From the NCBI GenBank assembly GCA_026706225.1, contig JAPOZE010000670.1, positions 1 through 15,107 on the forward strand: a DNA stretch of 15,107 nt, given 5' to 3'. Positions 6,712-13,791 of this stretch are shown here, piece by piece (positions within the stretch are counted from its first letter, which is position 1; each line of letters starts with the position of its first letter). The notes under the pieces were generated by a model. That model was not told the DNA's origin. It ran no database searches and worked only from the letters and a program-made list of their open reading frames with translations. Source of the stretch: Acidobacteriota bacterium. Its GTDB lineage: Bacteria > Acidobacteriota > Terriglobia > Versatilivoradales > Versatilivoraceae. A program made the translations under genes and the position numbers.

Positions 6712-7610
6712 CCCAGCGAGCACCCGGCATGCAGTTGATGCGTTCATGGCTCTTCGTTCCCGGCAACCGGCCCCGGATGATCCAAAAGGCGCCCACACTG
6801 GGGGCCGACGTGATCGTCTACGACCTGGAGGACGCCCTTCCCTCGGCCGAGAAAGCCGCTGGACGGCGCCAGGTGGCCGAGGCCCTCGAGGCCCCTGCGG
6901 GGGGCTCGCTGCGTTACGTGCGGGTCGAGGCCGATCCAGGGCGCGGTCTGGAGGATGCCCGGGCCGTTGTCCGGCCCGGCCTGGACGGGTTGGTGCTGCC
7001 CAAGGTGTCGGAGGTCTCCGTTCTGCACCAGACGGATGCCGCACTCGGAGCCCTGGAGGCCAAGGCGGGAATGGAGCCGGGAAGCGTGCGCATCCTGGCC
7101 ATGATCGAGAGCGCGCGCGGATTGCTGGCGGCCCCCGCCATTGCGGCTGCCTGCCCCAGAATGGTGGGCCTCTTCTTCGGGGCGGAGGACTTTACCCTGG
7201 ATCTCGGAGTCTTTGCATCGGAGGACGAGGGCCCCGACGAGATGGTCTATGCCCGTTCGGCAGTGGCCGTGGCCGCGGCCAGTCGCGGGCTGGTCGCCGT
7301 GGACCGTATCGTGCCCGAGTTCCGGACGCTGGAACCGCTGGCCGCCGATTCCAGGCGGGCCCGCCAGTTGGGCTTCGGCGGCAAGGGGGTCATCCACCCC
7401 CGGCAGATCGCCTGCGTCCACCAGGCCTTCACCCCTTCCGAAAAGCAGGTCGAAAAGGCCAGGGAGGTGATCCGGGACTTCGAGCAGGCTCACCGGGAAG
7501 GCGCGGGCACGGTTCAGGTGCACGGCAAGATGGTCGATTGGCCCATCGTGGAAAAAGCCAAGCTCCTGATCCGGATGGCCGAGGCCTCGAAGTCCGAAGA
7601 GCCGGATTGA
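6708..7610 (+). CDS. CitE-like HpcH/HpaI lyase (citramalyl-/malyl-CoA lyase-like)
   Basis: This is a 300-residue TIM-barrel lyase that cleaves or forms a carbon-carbon bond in a hydroxyacyl-CoA with Mg2+. Visible motifs are SWLFVPGNRPRM, VIVYDLEDALP (39-45), VLPKV, MIESARGLL (Mg ligand Glu134), GLFFGAEDFTLDLG (Mg ligand Asp161), GGKGVIHPRQ and the C-terminal KMVDWPIVEKA. The Asp277 of that last motif matches the catalytic aspartate that reaches across the trimer in CitE-like lyases. The GTG at 6708 overlaps the MaoC stop (GTGA), suggesting translational coupling. ATG at 6729 is a plausible alternative start, giving 293 residues closer to the usual N-terminus. Neither start has a strong Shine-Dalgarno. 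Beside a hydratase and CoA-transferase it most likely splits citramalyl-CoA to acetyl-CoA and pyruvate, but malyl-CoA or methylmalyl-CoA cannot be excluded. Confidence 0.88.
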   Translation: MTQRAPGMQLMRSWLFVPGNRPRMIQKAPTLGADVIVYDLEDALPSAEKAAGRRQVAEALEAPAGGSLRYVRVEADPGRGLEDARAVVRPGLDGLVLPKVSEVSVLHQTDAALGALEAKAGMEPGSVRILAMIESARGLLAAPAIAAACPRMVGLFFGAEDFTLDLGVFASEDEGPDEMVYARSAVAVAAASRGLVAVDRIVPEFRTLEPLAADSRRARQLGFGGKGVIHPRQIACVHQAFTPSEKQVEKAREVIRDFEQAHREGAGTVQVHGKMVDWPIVEKAKLLIRMAEASKSEEPD

Positions 7611-7653
7611 CCTCGGCCGGGTCAGGAACCCGTTCCCGAACCTCTCCAGCTTC

Positions 7654-8850
7654 ATGAAAAATCCTCCACCCCTGCAGGGCATTCGCATCCTGGCCGTGGA
7701 GCAGTTCGGCGCCGGGCCCTGGTCCAGCATGCTGCTGGCCGACCTGGGGGCGGAGGTGATCAAGATCGAGAATCCCCTCAGCCGAGGCGACATCGGCCGC
7801 CACGTGGCTTCCGAGATCGAGGGCGACGACAGCGTCTACTTCCAGAGCTTCAACCGGAACAAGAAGAGCATCACCCTCAACCTGAACCATCCCGAGGCGG
7901 CGGAAGTGCTCCATCCGTTGGTCGGCCGCTCCGATTGCGTCTTCAACAACCTGCGCGGCGACCTGCCCGCCCGCATGGGCCTGGACTACCCGAGCCTCGC
8001 CCCGGTCAAGCGCTCCATCGTCTGCGCCTCCCTCTCGGCCTTCGGTCGCAGCGGCGCGCGGGCCGCCGACCCCGGGTACGACTACCTGATGCAGGGCTAC
8101 GCCGGCTGGATGAGCCTGACCGGCGACCCCCAGGGTCCGCCGCAAAAGGCGGGCCTGTCGCTGGTGGATCTGGGCGCGGGCGCCCTGGTGGCTCTGGGCC
8201 TGGTGAGCGCGGTCATGCGGGCCCGCAGCACGGGCCTCGGCTGCGACGTGGACGTCAGCCTGTTCGACACCGCGCTTTCCCAACTGGGCTATGTGGGGGC
8301 CTGGCACCTGACCAGCGGCTACCAGCCGCGGCGCACCCCCGACTCCTCCCATCCCACCCAGGTGCCCAGCCAATTGCTGCCCACCCGGGACGGCTGGCTG
8401 GTGGTCATGTGCGCCAAGGAAAAGTTCTACCGCAACCTGGTCCGGATCCTGGGGGCTCCGGAGCTGGCCGAAGATCCCCGCTTCGACTCCTTTGCCCGGA
8501 GACTGAAGCACCGGGAGGAGCTGGGTCCCGTGCTGAAAGAGTGGACCCGGACCCGCACCACCGCCGAGTGGCTGCGCCTGCTGAAGGGCCAGGTGCCCTG
8601 CGCGCCGGTCAACACGGTGGAGGAGGCCCTTCAGGACCCCCAGGTGCAGGAAGGCCGCATGATCGTCGAGACCGACCACCCGGAACTGGGCCTGGTGCGC
8701 CAGGTGGCCGGCGCCATCAAGGTCAGCGATCACGCGCCGGTCCACCGCCGCGGCCCCGGACTGGGAGAGCACACCGATCAGGTCCTTGAGAAGTATCTCG
8801 AGATGACGCCGGACCGGATCCGCCGGCTTCGCGAAAAAGGCGTCATCTGA
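7654..8850 (+). CDS. Class III (CaiB/BaiF-type) CoA-transferase
   Basis: This is a 398-residue family III CoA-transferase, cytoplasmic, the usual length for a single-domain member that forms interlocked dimers. The N-terminus GIRILAVEQFGAGPWSSMLL and LADLGAEVIKIENP are diagnostic. SFNRNKKSITLNL follows at 65-77. The catalytic aspartate is Asp172 in KAGLSLVDLGAG. GCDVDVSLFDTAL and the C-terminal CAPVNTVEEALQDPQV are also typical. It starts 43 nt after the lyase gene; no good Shine-Dalgarno is visible. In this setting it would activate a free dicarboxylate such as itaconate or mesaconate, or move CoA within mesaconyl-CoA as in the 3-hydroxypropionate bicycle. The family is certain; the acid is inferred from its neighbours. 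Confidence 0.92.
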   Translation: MKNPPPLQGIRILAVEQFGAGPWSSMLLADLGAEVIKIENPLSRGDIGRHVASEIEGDDSVYFQSFNRNKKSITLNLNHPEAAEVLHPLVGRSDCVFNNLRGDLPARMGLDYPSLAPVKRSIVCASLSAFGRSGARAADPGYDYLMQGYAGWMSLTGDPQGPPQKAGLSLVDLGAGALVALGLVSAVMRARSTGLGCDVDVSLFDTALSQLGYVGAWHLTSGYQPRRTPDSSHPTQVPSQLLPTRDGWLVVMCAKEKFYRNLVRILGAPELAEDPRFDSFARRLKHREELGPVLKEWTRTRTTAEWLRLLKGQVPCAPVNTVEEALQDPQVQEGRMIVETDHPELGLVRQVAGAIKVSDHAPVHRRGPGLGEHTDQVLEKYLEMTPDRIRRLREKGVI

Positions 8851-8908
8851 CGGCGACCGGCCCGAACTCGGACGCCGAGGGCGCCGGGCCCACCGGAGGG
8901 GTCCGAAT

Positions 8909-10009
8909 TTGCGATTGCCCATGCTCGACACTCCCTTTTTCAGGAAATACCTGCTGCCGGGATTCGTCTTTCAGTCCATTGTCATCGGTGGCGGCTACGG
9001 CACCGGCCGGGAGCTGGTCGAGTACTTTCTGCAGTTCGGGCCCCTGGGTGGGCTGCTGGGGATGATTCTGTCGACTGCCATCTGGTCGGCCGTCTGTCTG
9101 GCGACCTTCGAGCTGGCGCGGCGAACCGCTTCCTACGACTACCGGGCCTTTACCCGGCAGTTGCTCCGCCGCTGGTGGTTCCTCTATGAGATCTGCTACC
9201 TGGTCATGATGCTGCTGGGACTGGCGGTCATCGCCGCCGCCAGCGGCAGCATCGTCGAGGCCGTCTTCTCCCTCCCTTACTATGCCGGGGTCATCGGCAT
9301 CATGGCCTGCGTGGGGTTCCTGGTCTTCAAGGGAACCGCGGTGATCGAGAAATCCTTTGCCGTGTGGTCGTTCGTCCTCTACGCCATCTACCTGGTCTTC
9401 CTGGTCTGGAGCCTCTCCCAGTTCTTTGGAGGCAATCCCTGGCCCTCGCTGGAAATCAAGCCGGGATGGGCCCTGTCCGGCGTCAAGTATGCCGGTTACA
9501 ACATGGTCACCATTCCGGCCCTTCTGTTCTGTATTCGCCACATGGAGAGACGCCGGGAGGCCTTCGGGGCCGGCATCCTGGTGGGTCCCATCGGTATGAT
9601 CCCGGCCTTTTTCTTTTTTCTGGCCATGGTCACCCAGTATCCCGCCGTGGTGGATCAGACCGTTCCCGCCAATTTTCTCCTGGAGGTCCTGGGATCGACC
9701 GCGTTCCAGGTTGTTTTTCAAGTGGTTCTGCTGGGAACGCTGATCGAGTCCGGAACCGGAATGATTCACGCCTTCAACGAGAGGGTGGCGGGCGTTCTGG
9801 CCGAACGCCGGGCCGTCATGCCGGCCACGCTTCGCCCGGCGGTGGCGCTGTTGCTGCTGGTGGCGGCCGCCTCGCTCTCCCCCCTGGGATTGGAGAACCT
9901 GGTGGCCAAGGGCTACGGCACCGCCACCTGGGGCGTGATTCTCTGCTACGTGTTGCCGGTGCTGACCATCGGGGTGTGGAAGATCTGGCCGCGGCGGGAC
10001 GGGGGGTGA
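8909..10009 (+). CDS. YkvI-family integral membrane transporter-like protein
   Basis: This 366-residue polytopic inner-membrane protein has roughly ten hydrophobic segments. It resembles the uncharacterised YkvI family (COG3949), which has the look of LeuT-fold/APC-type transporters. The first helix is broken by a glycine-rich stretch, QSIVIGGGYGTGRELVEYF (residues 22-40), as expected for an unwound substrate-binding helix. Later segments include YAGYNMVTIPALLF and VVLLGTLIESGTGMIHAFNE. The start is probably TTG at 8909, because GGAGGGG (8895-8901) lies seven bases upstream. ATG at 8921 is 19 bases from it and would drop only four residues. It is 58 nt after the CoA-transferase and is the last gene of that operon, so it is a candidate importer for the substrate of the pathway. 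The substrate is unknown. Confidence 0.78.
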   Translation: MRLPMLDTPFFRKYLLPGFVFQSIVIGGGYGTGRELVEYFLQFGPLGGLLGMILSTAIWSAVCLATFELARRTASYDYRAFTRQLLRRWWFLYEICYLVMMLLGLAVIAAASGSIVEAVFSLPYYAGVIGIMACVGFLVFKGTAVIEKSFAVWSFVLYAIYLVFLVWSLSQFFGGNPWPSLEIKPGWALSGVKYAGYNMVTIPALLFCIRHMERRREAFGAGILVGPIGMIPAFFFFLAMVTQYPAVVDQTVPANFLLEVLGSTAFQVVFQVVLLGTLIESGTGMIHAFNERVAGVLAERRAVMPATLRPAVALLLLVAAASLSPLGLENLVAKGYGTATWGVILCYVLPVLTIGVWKIWPRRDGG

Positions 10010-10104
10010 TCGTGGCGTGAGCCCAAGGGAAGTGTCGGGTAAGAGTTGAGCCGCGAAGGCGGCGACAGCAATGGTCGCGTTGAGAGTGCCGGGCGTGTGT
10101 AGAT

Positions 10105-10338
10105 TCAGGTCAGCAGATATTTGATGACAGCGCCCCCGACAAATAGACCGGCAGCGCCCAGAAAGACCTTCAGGTATTTCAACCCACCTTCCAGCCCGGA
10201 AACATCCGACCTCAGGTCACCAACTTCCTTGCAAAGATCCGTGCGGACCTGATGGAGGGCACTGGTTAACCGGGCCTCCATTTCAGCCATCACCCGGGTC
10301 AAACGAGATTCCAGTTGCGAAATTTCCTCACTGTTCAT
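10105..10338 (-). CDS. Small coiled-coil protein with C-terminal membrane anchor
   Basis: This 77-residue protein of unknown function has two parts. Residues 1-55 are charged and heptad-like (SRLTRVMAEMEARL, ALHQVRTDLCKEVGDL), predicting a coiled coil. Residues 57-75 (KYLKVFLGAAGLFVGGAVIK) form one membrane helix ending KYLLT. This architecture recalls phage XhlA-type and DUF1640-like proteins, but I do not claim membership. The ATG at 10338 has AAAGGA upstream at good spacing. It lies 41 nt after the first sulfatase on the same strand, so it is likely co-transcribed with the sulfatases. The N-terminus would lie on one side of the inner membrane as a helical bundle. Confidence 0.65.
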   Translation of the reverse strand: MNSEEISQLESRLTRVMAEMEARLTSALHQVRTDLCKEVGDLRSDVSGLEGGLKYLKVFLGAAGLFVGGAVIKYLLT

Positions 10339-10379
10339 TGTTCTTGGTCCTTTCTCCCGTTGGCTCCCGGTCTCGCGAA

Positions 10380-11984
10380 TTAATTCCCCGCCCCATTCTC
10401 TCCGCCAGGAGGCCGTGCCGCCCGCCATCCGGCCTTCATCTGGCGGGCGAGCTGTTGCACGGTCCGGGCATTGGCCGGGGAAGCGGCCAGGTTGACCAGT
10501 TCCAGGGGGTCGGCGTCGTGGTCGTAGAGTTCGGTGCCCTTGAGGCTGCCGTCCAGCCCCACCCATTCGGTGTAGCGGTAGCGGTCGGTCCGCATGGACT
10601 GCCCCAGGCTGTGGTCGTGGCGGGGGAAGTGGCTGAAGGCGGCCTGTTTCCAGGCCCGTTCCGGGTCGTTCAGCAGGGGAACCAGGTCGCTTCCCTCCAC
10701 GTGCTTGGGAACGGGCAGGCCGGCCAGGCGGCAGAGGGTGGGGTAGAGGTCCACCAGTTCCACCAGCGACTCGACCCCCGAGGGTTGGGAGCGGCCGGGC
10801 GCGGCAATCAGCAGCGGAACGCGAGTGGCCCACTCGAACAGGGTCATCTTGGCCCAGGTGCCGTGCTCGCCCAGGTGCCAGCCGTGGTCTCCCCAGAACA
10901 CCACGATAGTGTTGTCTGACAACCCGTAGGTTTCCAGTGCCTGCAGCAGCCGCCCCACCTGGGCATCGATGTAGCTGACACAGGCCAGATAGGCCTGCCA
11001 GACCCTGGCCTGGAGGGAGTCGGAAATAGGACCGCCGGCAGGGATTCCCCGGTAGCTGCGCAGCTCCCAGCCGGCAAAGCGCAGCGCCTCCTCCCGGGTA
11101 GAGGGATACTTGGGGAAATCCAGGTCGATGCGCCAGACCTCCCGGGCCCGGGGATGCCAATAGGTCACCGAGTTGTAGATCGACCAGAGGGGCGCGCCGG
11201 CCGGCGGCTGGCGGCGCTCTGGAAGCCGGATGCGGTCGAGCGGATACTTGTCGAAGTATTTCTTGGGAGCGACCAGGGGCAGGTGGGGGCGGTAGTAGCC
11301 CACGGCCAGGAAGAAGGGCTTGTCCTTGACGGCCGCCATGGCGGCGATGGCCTGCCCAGTCATGCGTCCGCCATAGAGGGTTTCATCGGGCACGTCGGGG
11401 GCCTGAATGGCTGGGCAATCATTTCTGGGAGCGATCACGGTGGGCACCTGCGCCCGCTTGGCGAACTCCACTCCGGCGATGGCCGCTTCGTCCACCGTCT
11501 CCCACATCTCCCGCTTCCGCCCCGGCGAGCTGGGCGCCGACCAGCCCTCGGGATGGTCGGTTTCGTTGTGGTAGATCTTGCCGAAGGACTGGGTGTGATA
11601 GCCGTGGTTCTTGAAGTGCTCGGGGAGGCTGGGGCTTGCCCGGAAGCGCTCGCGATCGAAGGGGTGGCGATTGGAGTAATGGCCGGTGGTGTCGGGCCGC
11701 AGTCCGAACATCAGGGACACGCGCGAGGGACTGCATTGGGGAGCCTGGCAGTAGGCCCGGCGAAAGGTGGTCCCCCGGGCGGCCAGCCGGTCGATGCTGG
11801 GGGTTTGCACGGCCTGCTCTCCGTAGCAGCCCAGCAGGGGACGCAGATCGTCGGCGGCGATGAACAGGACGTTGGGACGGTCCTTGGCGGTGGCGGCCGG
11901 CGGAGACGCCGCCAGCAGTGGCAGAGCCGCCGCCAGCAGGGCCCGGACGGCCCGTCGTGAGAATACTCCGCTCTCGAGATTCAT
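10380..11984 (-). CDS. Sulfatase, iduronate-2-sulfatase-like
   Basis: This 534-residue exported sulfatase of the alkaline-phosphatase superfamily hydrolyses a sulfate ester, probably on a polysaccharide or glycosaminoglycan. The N-terminus SRRAVRALLAAALPLLAAS looks like a Tat signal. Metal ligands Asp45-Asp46 lie in NVLFIAADDLRPLLGCYG. The formylglycine motif CSPSR is at 84-88 inside QAPQCSPSRVSLMFGLRPDT. FLAVGYYRPHLPLVAPKKYF and FWGDHGWHLGEHG match human iduronate-2-sulfatase and its many bacterial homologues. I chose ATG at 11984 because the signal peptide begins there and GAGG is about eight bases upstream. A longer in-frame start at 12077 would overlap the preceding gene. It follows the second sulfatase by 71 nt. 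No formylglycine-generating enzyme is encoded in the window. Confidence 0.92.
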   Translation of the reverse strand: MNLESGVFSRRAVRALLAAALPLLAASPPAATAKDRPNVLFIAADDLRPLLGCYGEQAVQTPSIDRLAARGTTFRRAYCQAPQCSPSRVSLMFGLRPDTTGHYSNRHPFDRERFRASPSLPEHFKNHGYHTQSFGKIYHNETDHPEGWSAPSSPGRKREMWETVDEAAIAGVEFAKRAQVPTVIAPRNDCPAIQAPDVPDETLYGGRMTGQAIAAMAAVKDKPFFLAVGYYRPHLPLVAPKKYFDKYPLDRIRLPERRQPPAGAPLWSIYNSVTYWHPRAREVWRIDLDFPKYPSTREEALRFAGWELRSYRGIPAGGPISDSLQARVWQAYLACVSYIDAQVGRLLQALETYGLSDNTIVVFWGDHGWHLGEHGTWAKMTLFEWATRVPLLIAAPGRSQPSGVESLVELVDLYPTLCRLAGLPVPKHVEGSDLVPLLNDPERAWKQAAFSHFPRHDHSLGQSMRTDRYRYTEWVGLDGSLKGTELYDHDADPLELVNLAASPANARTVQQLARQMKAGWRAARPPGGENGAGN

Positions 11985-12055
11985 CGTGTCAGCCTCGCCT
12001 TCTCCTTGATTCCCTCGTGGACGGTCCCGGGCTCCGGGCGACATCGCGGCCGGCA

Positions 12056-13447
12056 CTATTCCTTTCGCGGGTTCCACCAGTCGTCCAGCAGCCGTTCCAT
12101 CTCCTGCCGGCGGCTCCTCAGTCGGGGACTCCCGGCCAGATTGTTCAACTCGTTGGGGTCGGCCGTCAAATCGAACAGCATTGCCCCTTCATCCGAACCC
12201 TCGGGGAGGATCAGCTTGTGATTCCCCCAGCGCACCCAGCGGAAGAGAACTTCCTCTTCAGGCTGTTCCAGCTCCATGGCGTAGCCGCGGTAGATCTCGC
12301 CGAAGACCGGCCGCGGCGGCAGGGTATCCCGGCCCCGGACCACGGGCATCAGGTTTAGCCCCGGAAGCTCCGCGCCCGCCTCCCCGATGCCGGCCGCCGC
12401 CAGCAGCGTCGGCACCAGGTCGATGGTGCTCACCGGGCCGGCATGGGTGCCGGGTCTGGCTTGGTCCTTCCATCCGATCAGGATGGGGGTCCGGATGCCC
12501 TGCTCGAAGGGGGTGTTCTTGCTGCGCACCGACAGGTTGGGATTCTCCGGGTCCACCACGTAGCCGTTGTCGACCACGAAGACCACCAGGGTCCGGCGCA
12601 GCAGGTCCCGCCGCCGCAAGGCGTTCAGCAGTTCCCCCACGGTCTCGTCCAGCCAGGTGATGCAGGCGTAGTAGGGAGCCAGATGGTCAGGGACCCGGGA
12701 ATCTTCAGCATAGGGCTCGAGGTGCCTGCGGGGCGGATTGTGGGGAAGATGGGGGAGGAAAGGCGTGTACCAGACAAAGAAGGGCTTTCCGGCAGCGGCC
12801 GCCCGGTCGACGAAGTCATGGATGGGTTGCAGGGTCCGCCGTCCGATGGTCAGCCCGGCGTCGCCGTTGCCGTGCCCCGATTTCATGCCCAGTGCCGCAA
12901 AGGCCGGGTCCTTTTCGATCGGATGAGGCCTGGCCAGGGTCATGCCCTCGTCGAAGCCCGCGTTGGCGAAATCGCCTTCCCAGTGCTTGCCGGTTTGCAG
13001 CGTCCGGTATCCGGCCCGGGAGAGCAGGCGGGGCAGGGTGTCCACCCGGCGCACCAGGTAGCTGGCTCGATGGCGGTTCTCCAGGGTGTGGGGCAGATCG
13101 AAATAGGGGCGGTTGAAGGTGACGCCGCTCTGATGGGGGTAGAGCCCGGTCAGCAGGGTGGCCAGGGAAGGGCGGCACAGGCTGTTGGGGACGTAGCCGT
13201 TGACAAATCGGGCCGAGCGGTCGGCCAGGTCGTCGATGTGGGGCGTCCGCACCAGCGGGTTGCCCATGAAGCCGAAGTCGCCGTAGCCCTGATCGTCGGC
13301 GATGATGAGCAGGATGTTGGGAGGGGAAGCCCAAAGATGTCCGGCCGTCGCCAGGCAAAACACCGCCGGCAGCAAACCGGGGAGCCCCATCCCGAGTCGC
13401 CGGCGGGTTGTATGCGCGCCTTTGGAGAATCCCTCGTTGTTCAGCAT
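12056..13447 (-). CDS. Sulfatase, arylsulfatase-like with CxPSL site
   Basis: This is a 463-residue exported sulfatase and the first gene of the minus-strand operon. The N-terminus TTRRRLGMGLPGLLPAVFCL suggests a Tat signal ending near LWAS. NILLIIADDQGYGDFGFMGN provides metal ligands Asp51-Asp52. The formylglycine segment is NSLCRPSLATLLTGLYPHQ, with Cys91. The residue four on is Leu95 instead of the usual Arg of CxPSR. The second metal site is VVFVVDNGYV, followed by RSKNTPFEQGIRTPIL, in which Lys and Arg are typical. There is no strong Shine-Dalgarno before ATG 13447; the start is chosen because the signal peptide follows at once. A sigma70-like promoter lies about 150 nt upstream. The substrate is unknown; pairing with an iduronate-2-sulfatase-like enzyme suggests sulfated polysaccharide use. 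Confidence 0.9.
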   Translation of the reverse strand: MLNNEGFSKGAHTTRRRLGMGLPGLLPAVFCLATAGHLWASPPNILLIIADDQGYGDFGFMGNPLVRTPHIDDLADRSARFVNGYVPNSLCRPSLATLLTGLYPHQSGVTFNRPYFDLPHTLENRHRASYLVRRVDTLPRLLSRAGYRTLQTGKHWEGDFANAGFDEGMTLARPHPIEKDPAFAALGMKSGHGNGDAGLTIGRRTLQPIHDFVDRAAAAGKPFFVWYTPFLPHLPHNPPRRHLEPYAEDSRVPDHLAPYYACITWLDETVGELLNALRRRDLLRRTLVVFVVDNGYVVDPENPNLSVRSKNTPFEQGIRTPILIGWKDQARPGTHAGPVSTIDLVPTLLAAAGIGEAGAELPGLNLMPVVRGRDTLPPRPVFGEIYRGYAMELEQPEEEVLFRWVRWGNHKLILPEGSDEGAMLFDLTADPNELNNLAGSPRLRSRRQEMERLLDDWWNPRKE

Positions 13448-13791
13448 CTGTCAGCCCGCGTTGCCGGCCGCTGCTCGGGATTTAGCCGGTGGATTCGTCA
13501 GAGGCAAAGGGTCGCGTCTCAACTCCGCCGAGACCGCCTGGAGTCCGCGAGGCCGAATGCCCGACATCCCTTCGTTCCCTGAAAGATCCGCCGGAAAACA
13601 TCGATTGTGCAGCCTGGGGAATGGTCTGTCAATCGGTCCGGCAACTGCGATAGAATGCCGCCCGAAACGGAAATTACCGCACCATTGGATATGGTCCCGG
13701 GGCCCCCACGGGGATGGCCCAGGGTCGAGACCCCCAACAGCCTCTATCCGGACGGGCGATCGCGACAGGCGGCCGCCCGGAAACATCTGCC
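13448..13791. other. Divergent intergenic region between sulfatase operon and aldehyde dehydrogenase
   Basis: These 344 nt hold no gene I can support. Short open frames on both strands lack recognisable protein features. The region contains the minus-strand sulfatase promoter. For the plus strand the only candidate is a -10-like TAGAAT at 13651-13656 (five of six matches) with no convincing -35. The two promoter elements face away from each other about 20-50 nt apart, so a shared regulator is possible but no operator repeat was recognised. Confidence 0.35.
13604..13632 (-). promoter_or_regulatory. Promoter of the sulfatase operon
   Basis: On the minus strand a perfect -35 TTGACA (13632-13627) is followed after exactly 17 bases by CACAAT (13609-13604, four of six matches to TATAAT). 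Transcription would begin near 13597, giving a leader of about 150 nt before the first sulfatase. Confidence 0.55.

Noticed and set aside
8843..9769. Long minus-strand frame opposite the YkvI-family gene
   Set aside because: It is antisense to a clear polytopic membrane protein. The composition is rich in Gly, Gln, His and Asp, as expected for the antisense of hydrophobic codons.
11985..12077. Upstream start of the iduronate-2-sulfatase-like gene at 12077
   Set aside because: It would overlap the preceding sulfatase and place about 31 residues before the Tat-like signal peptide.
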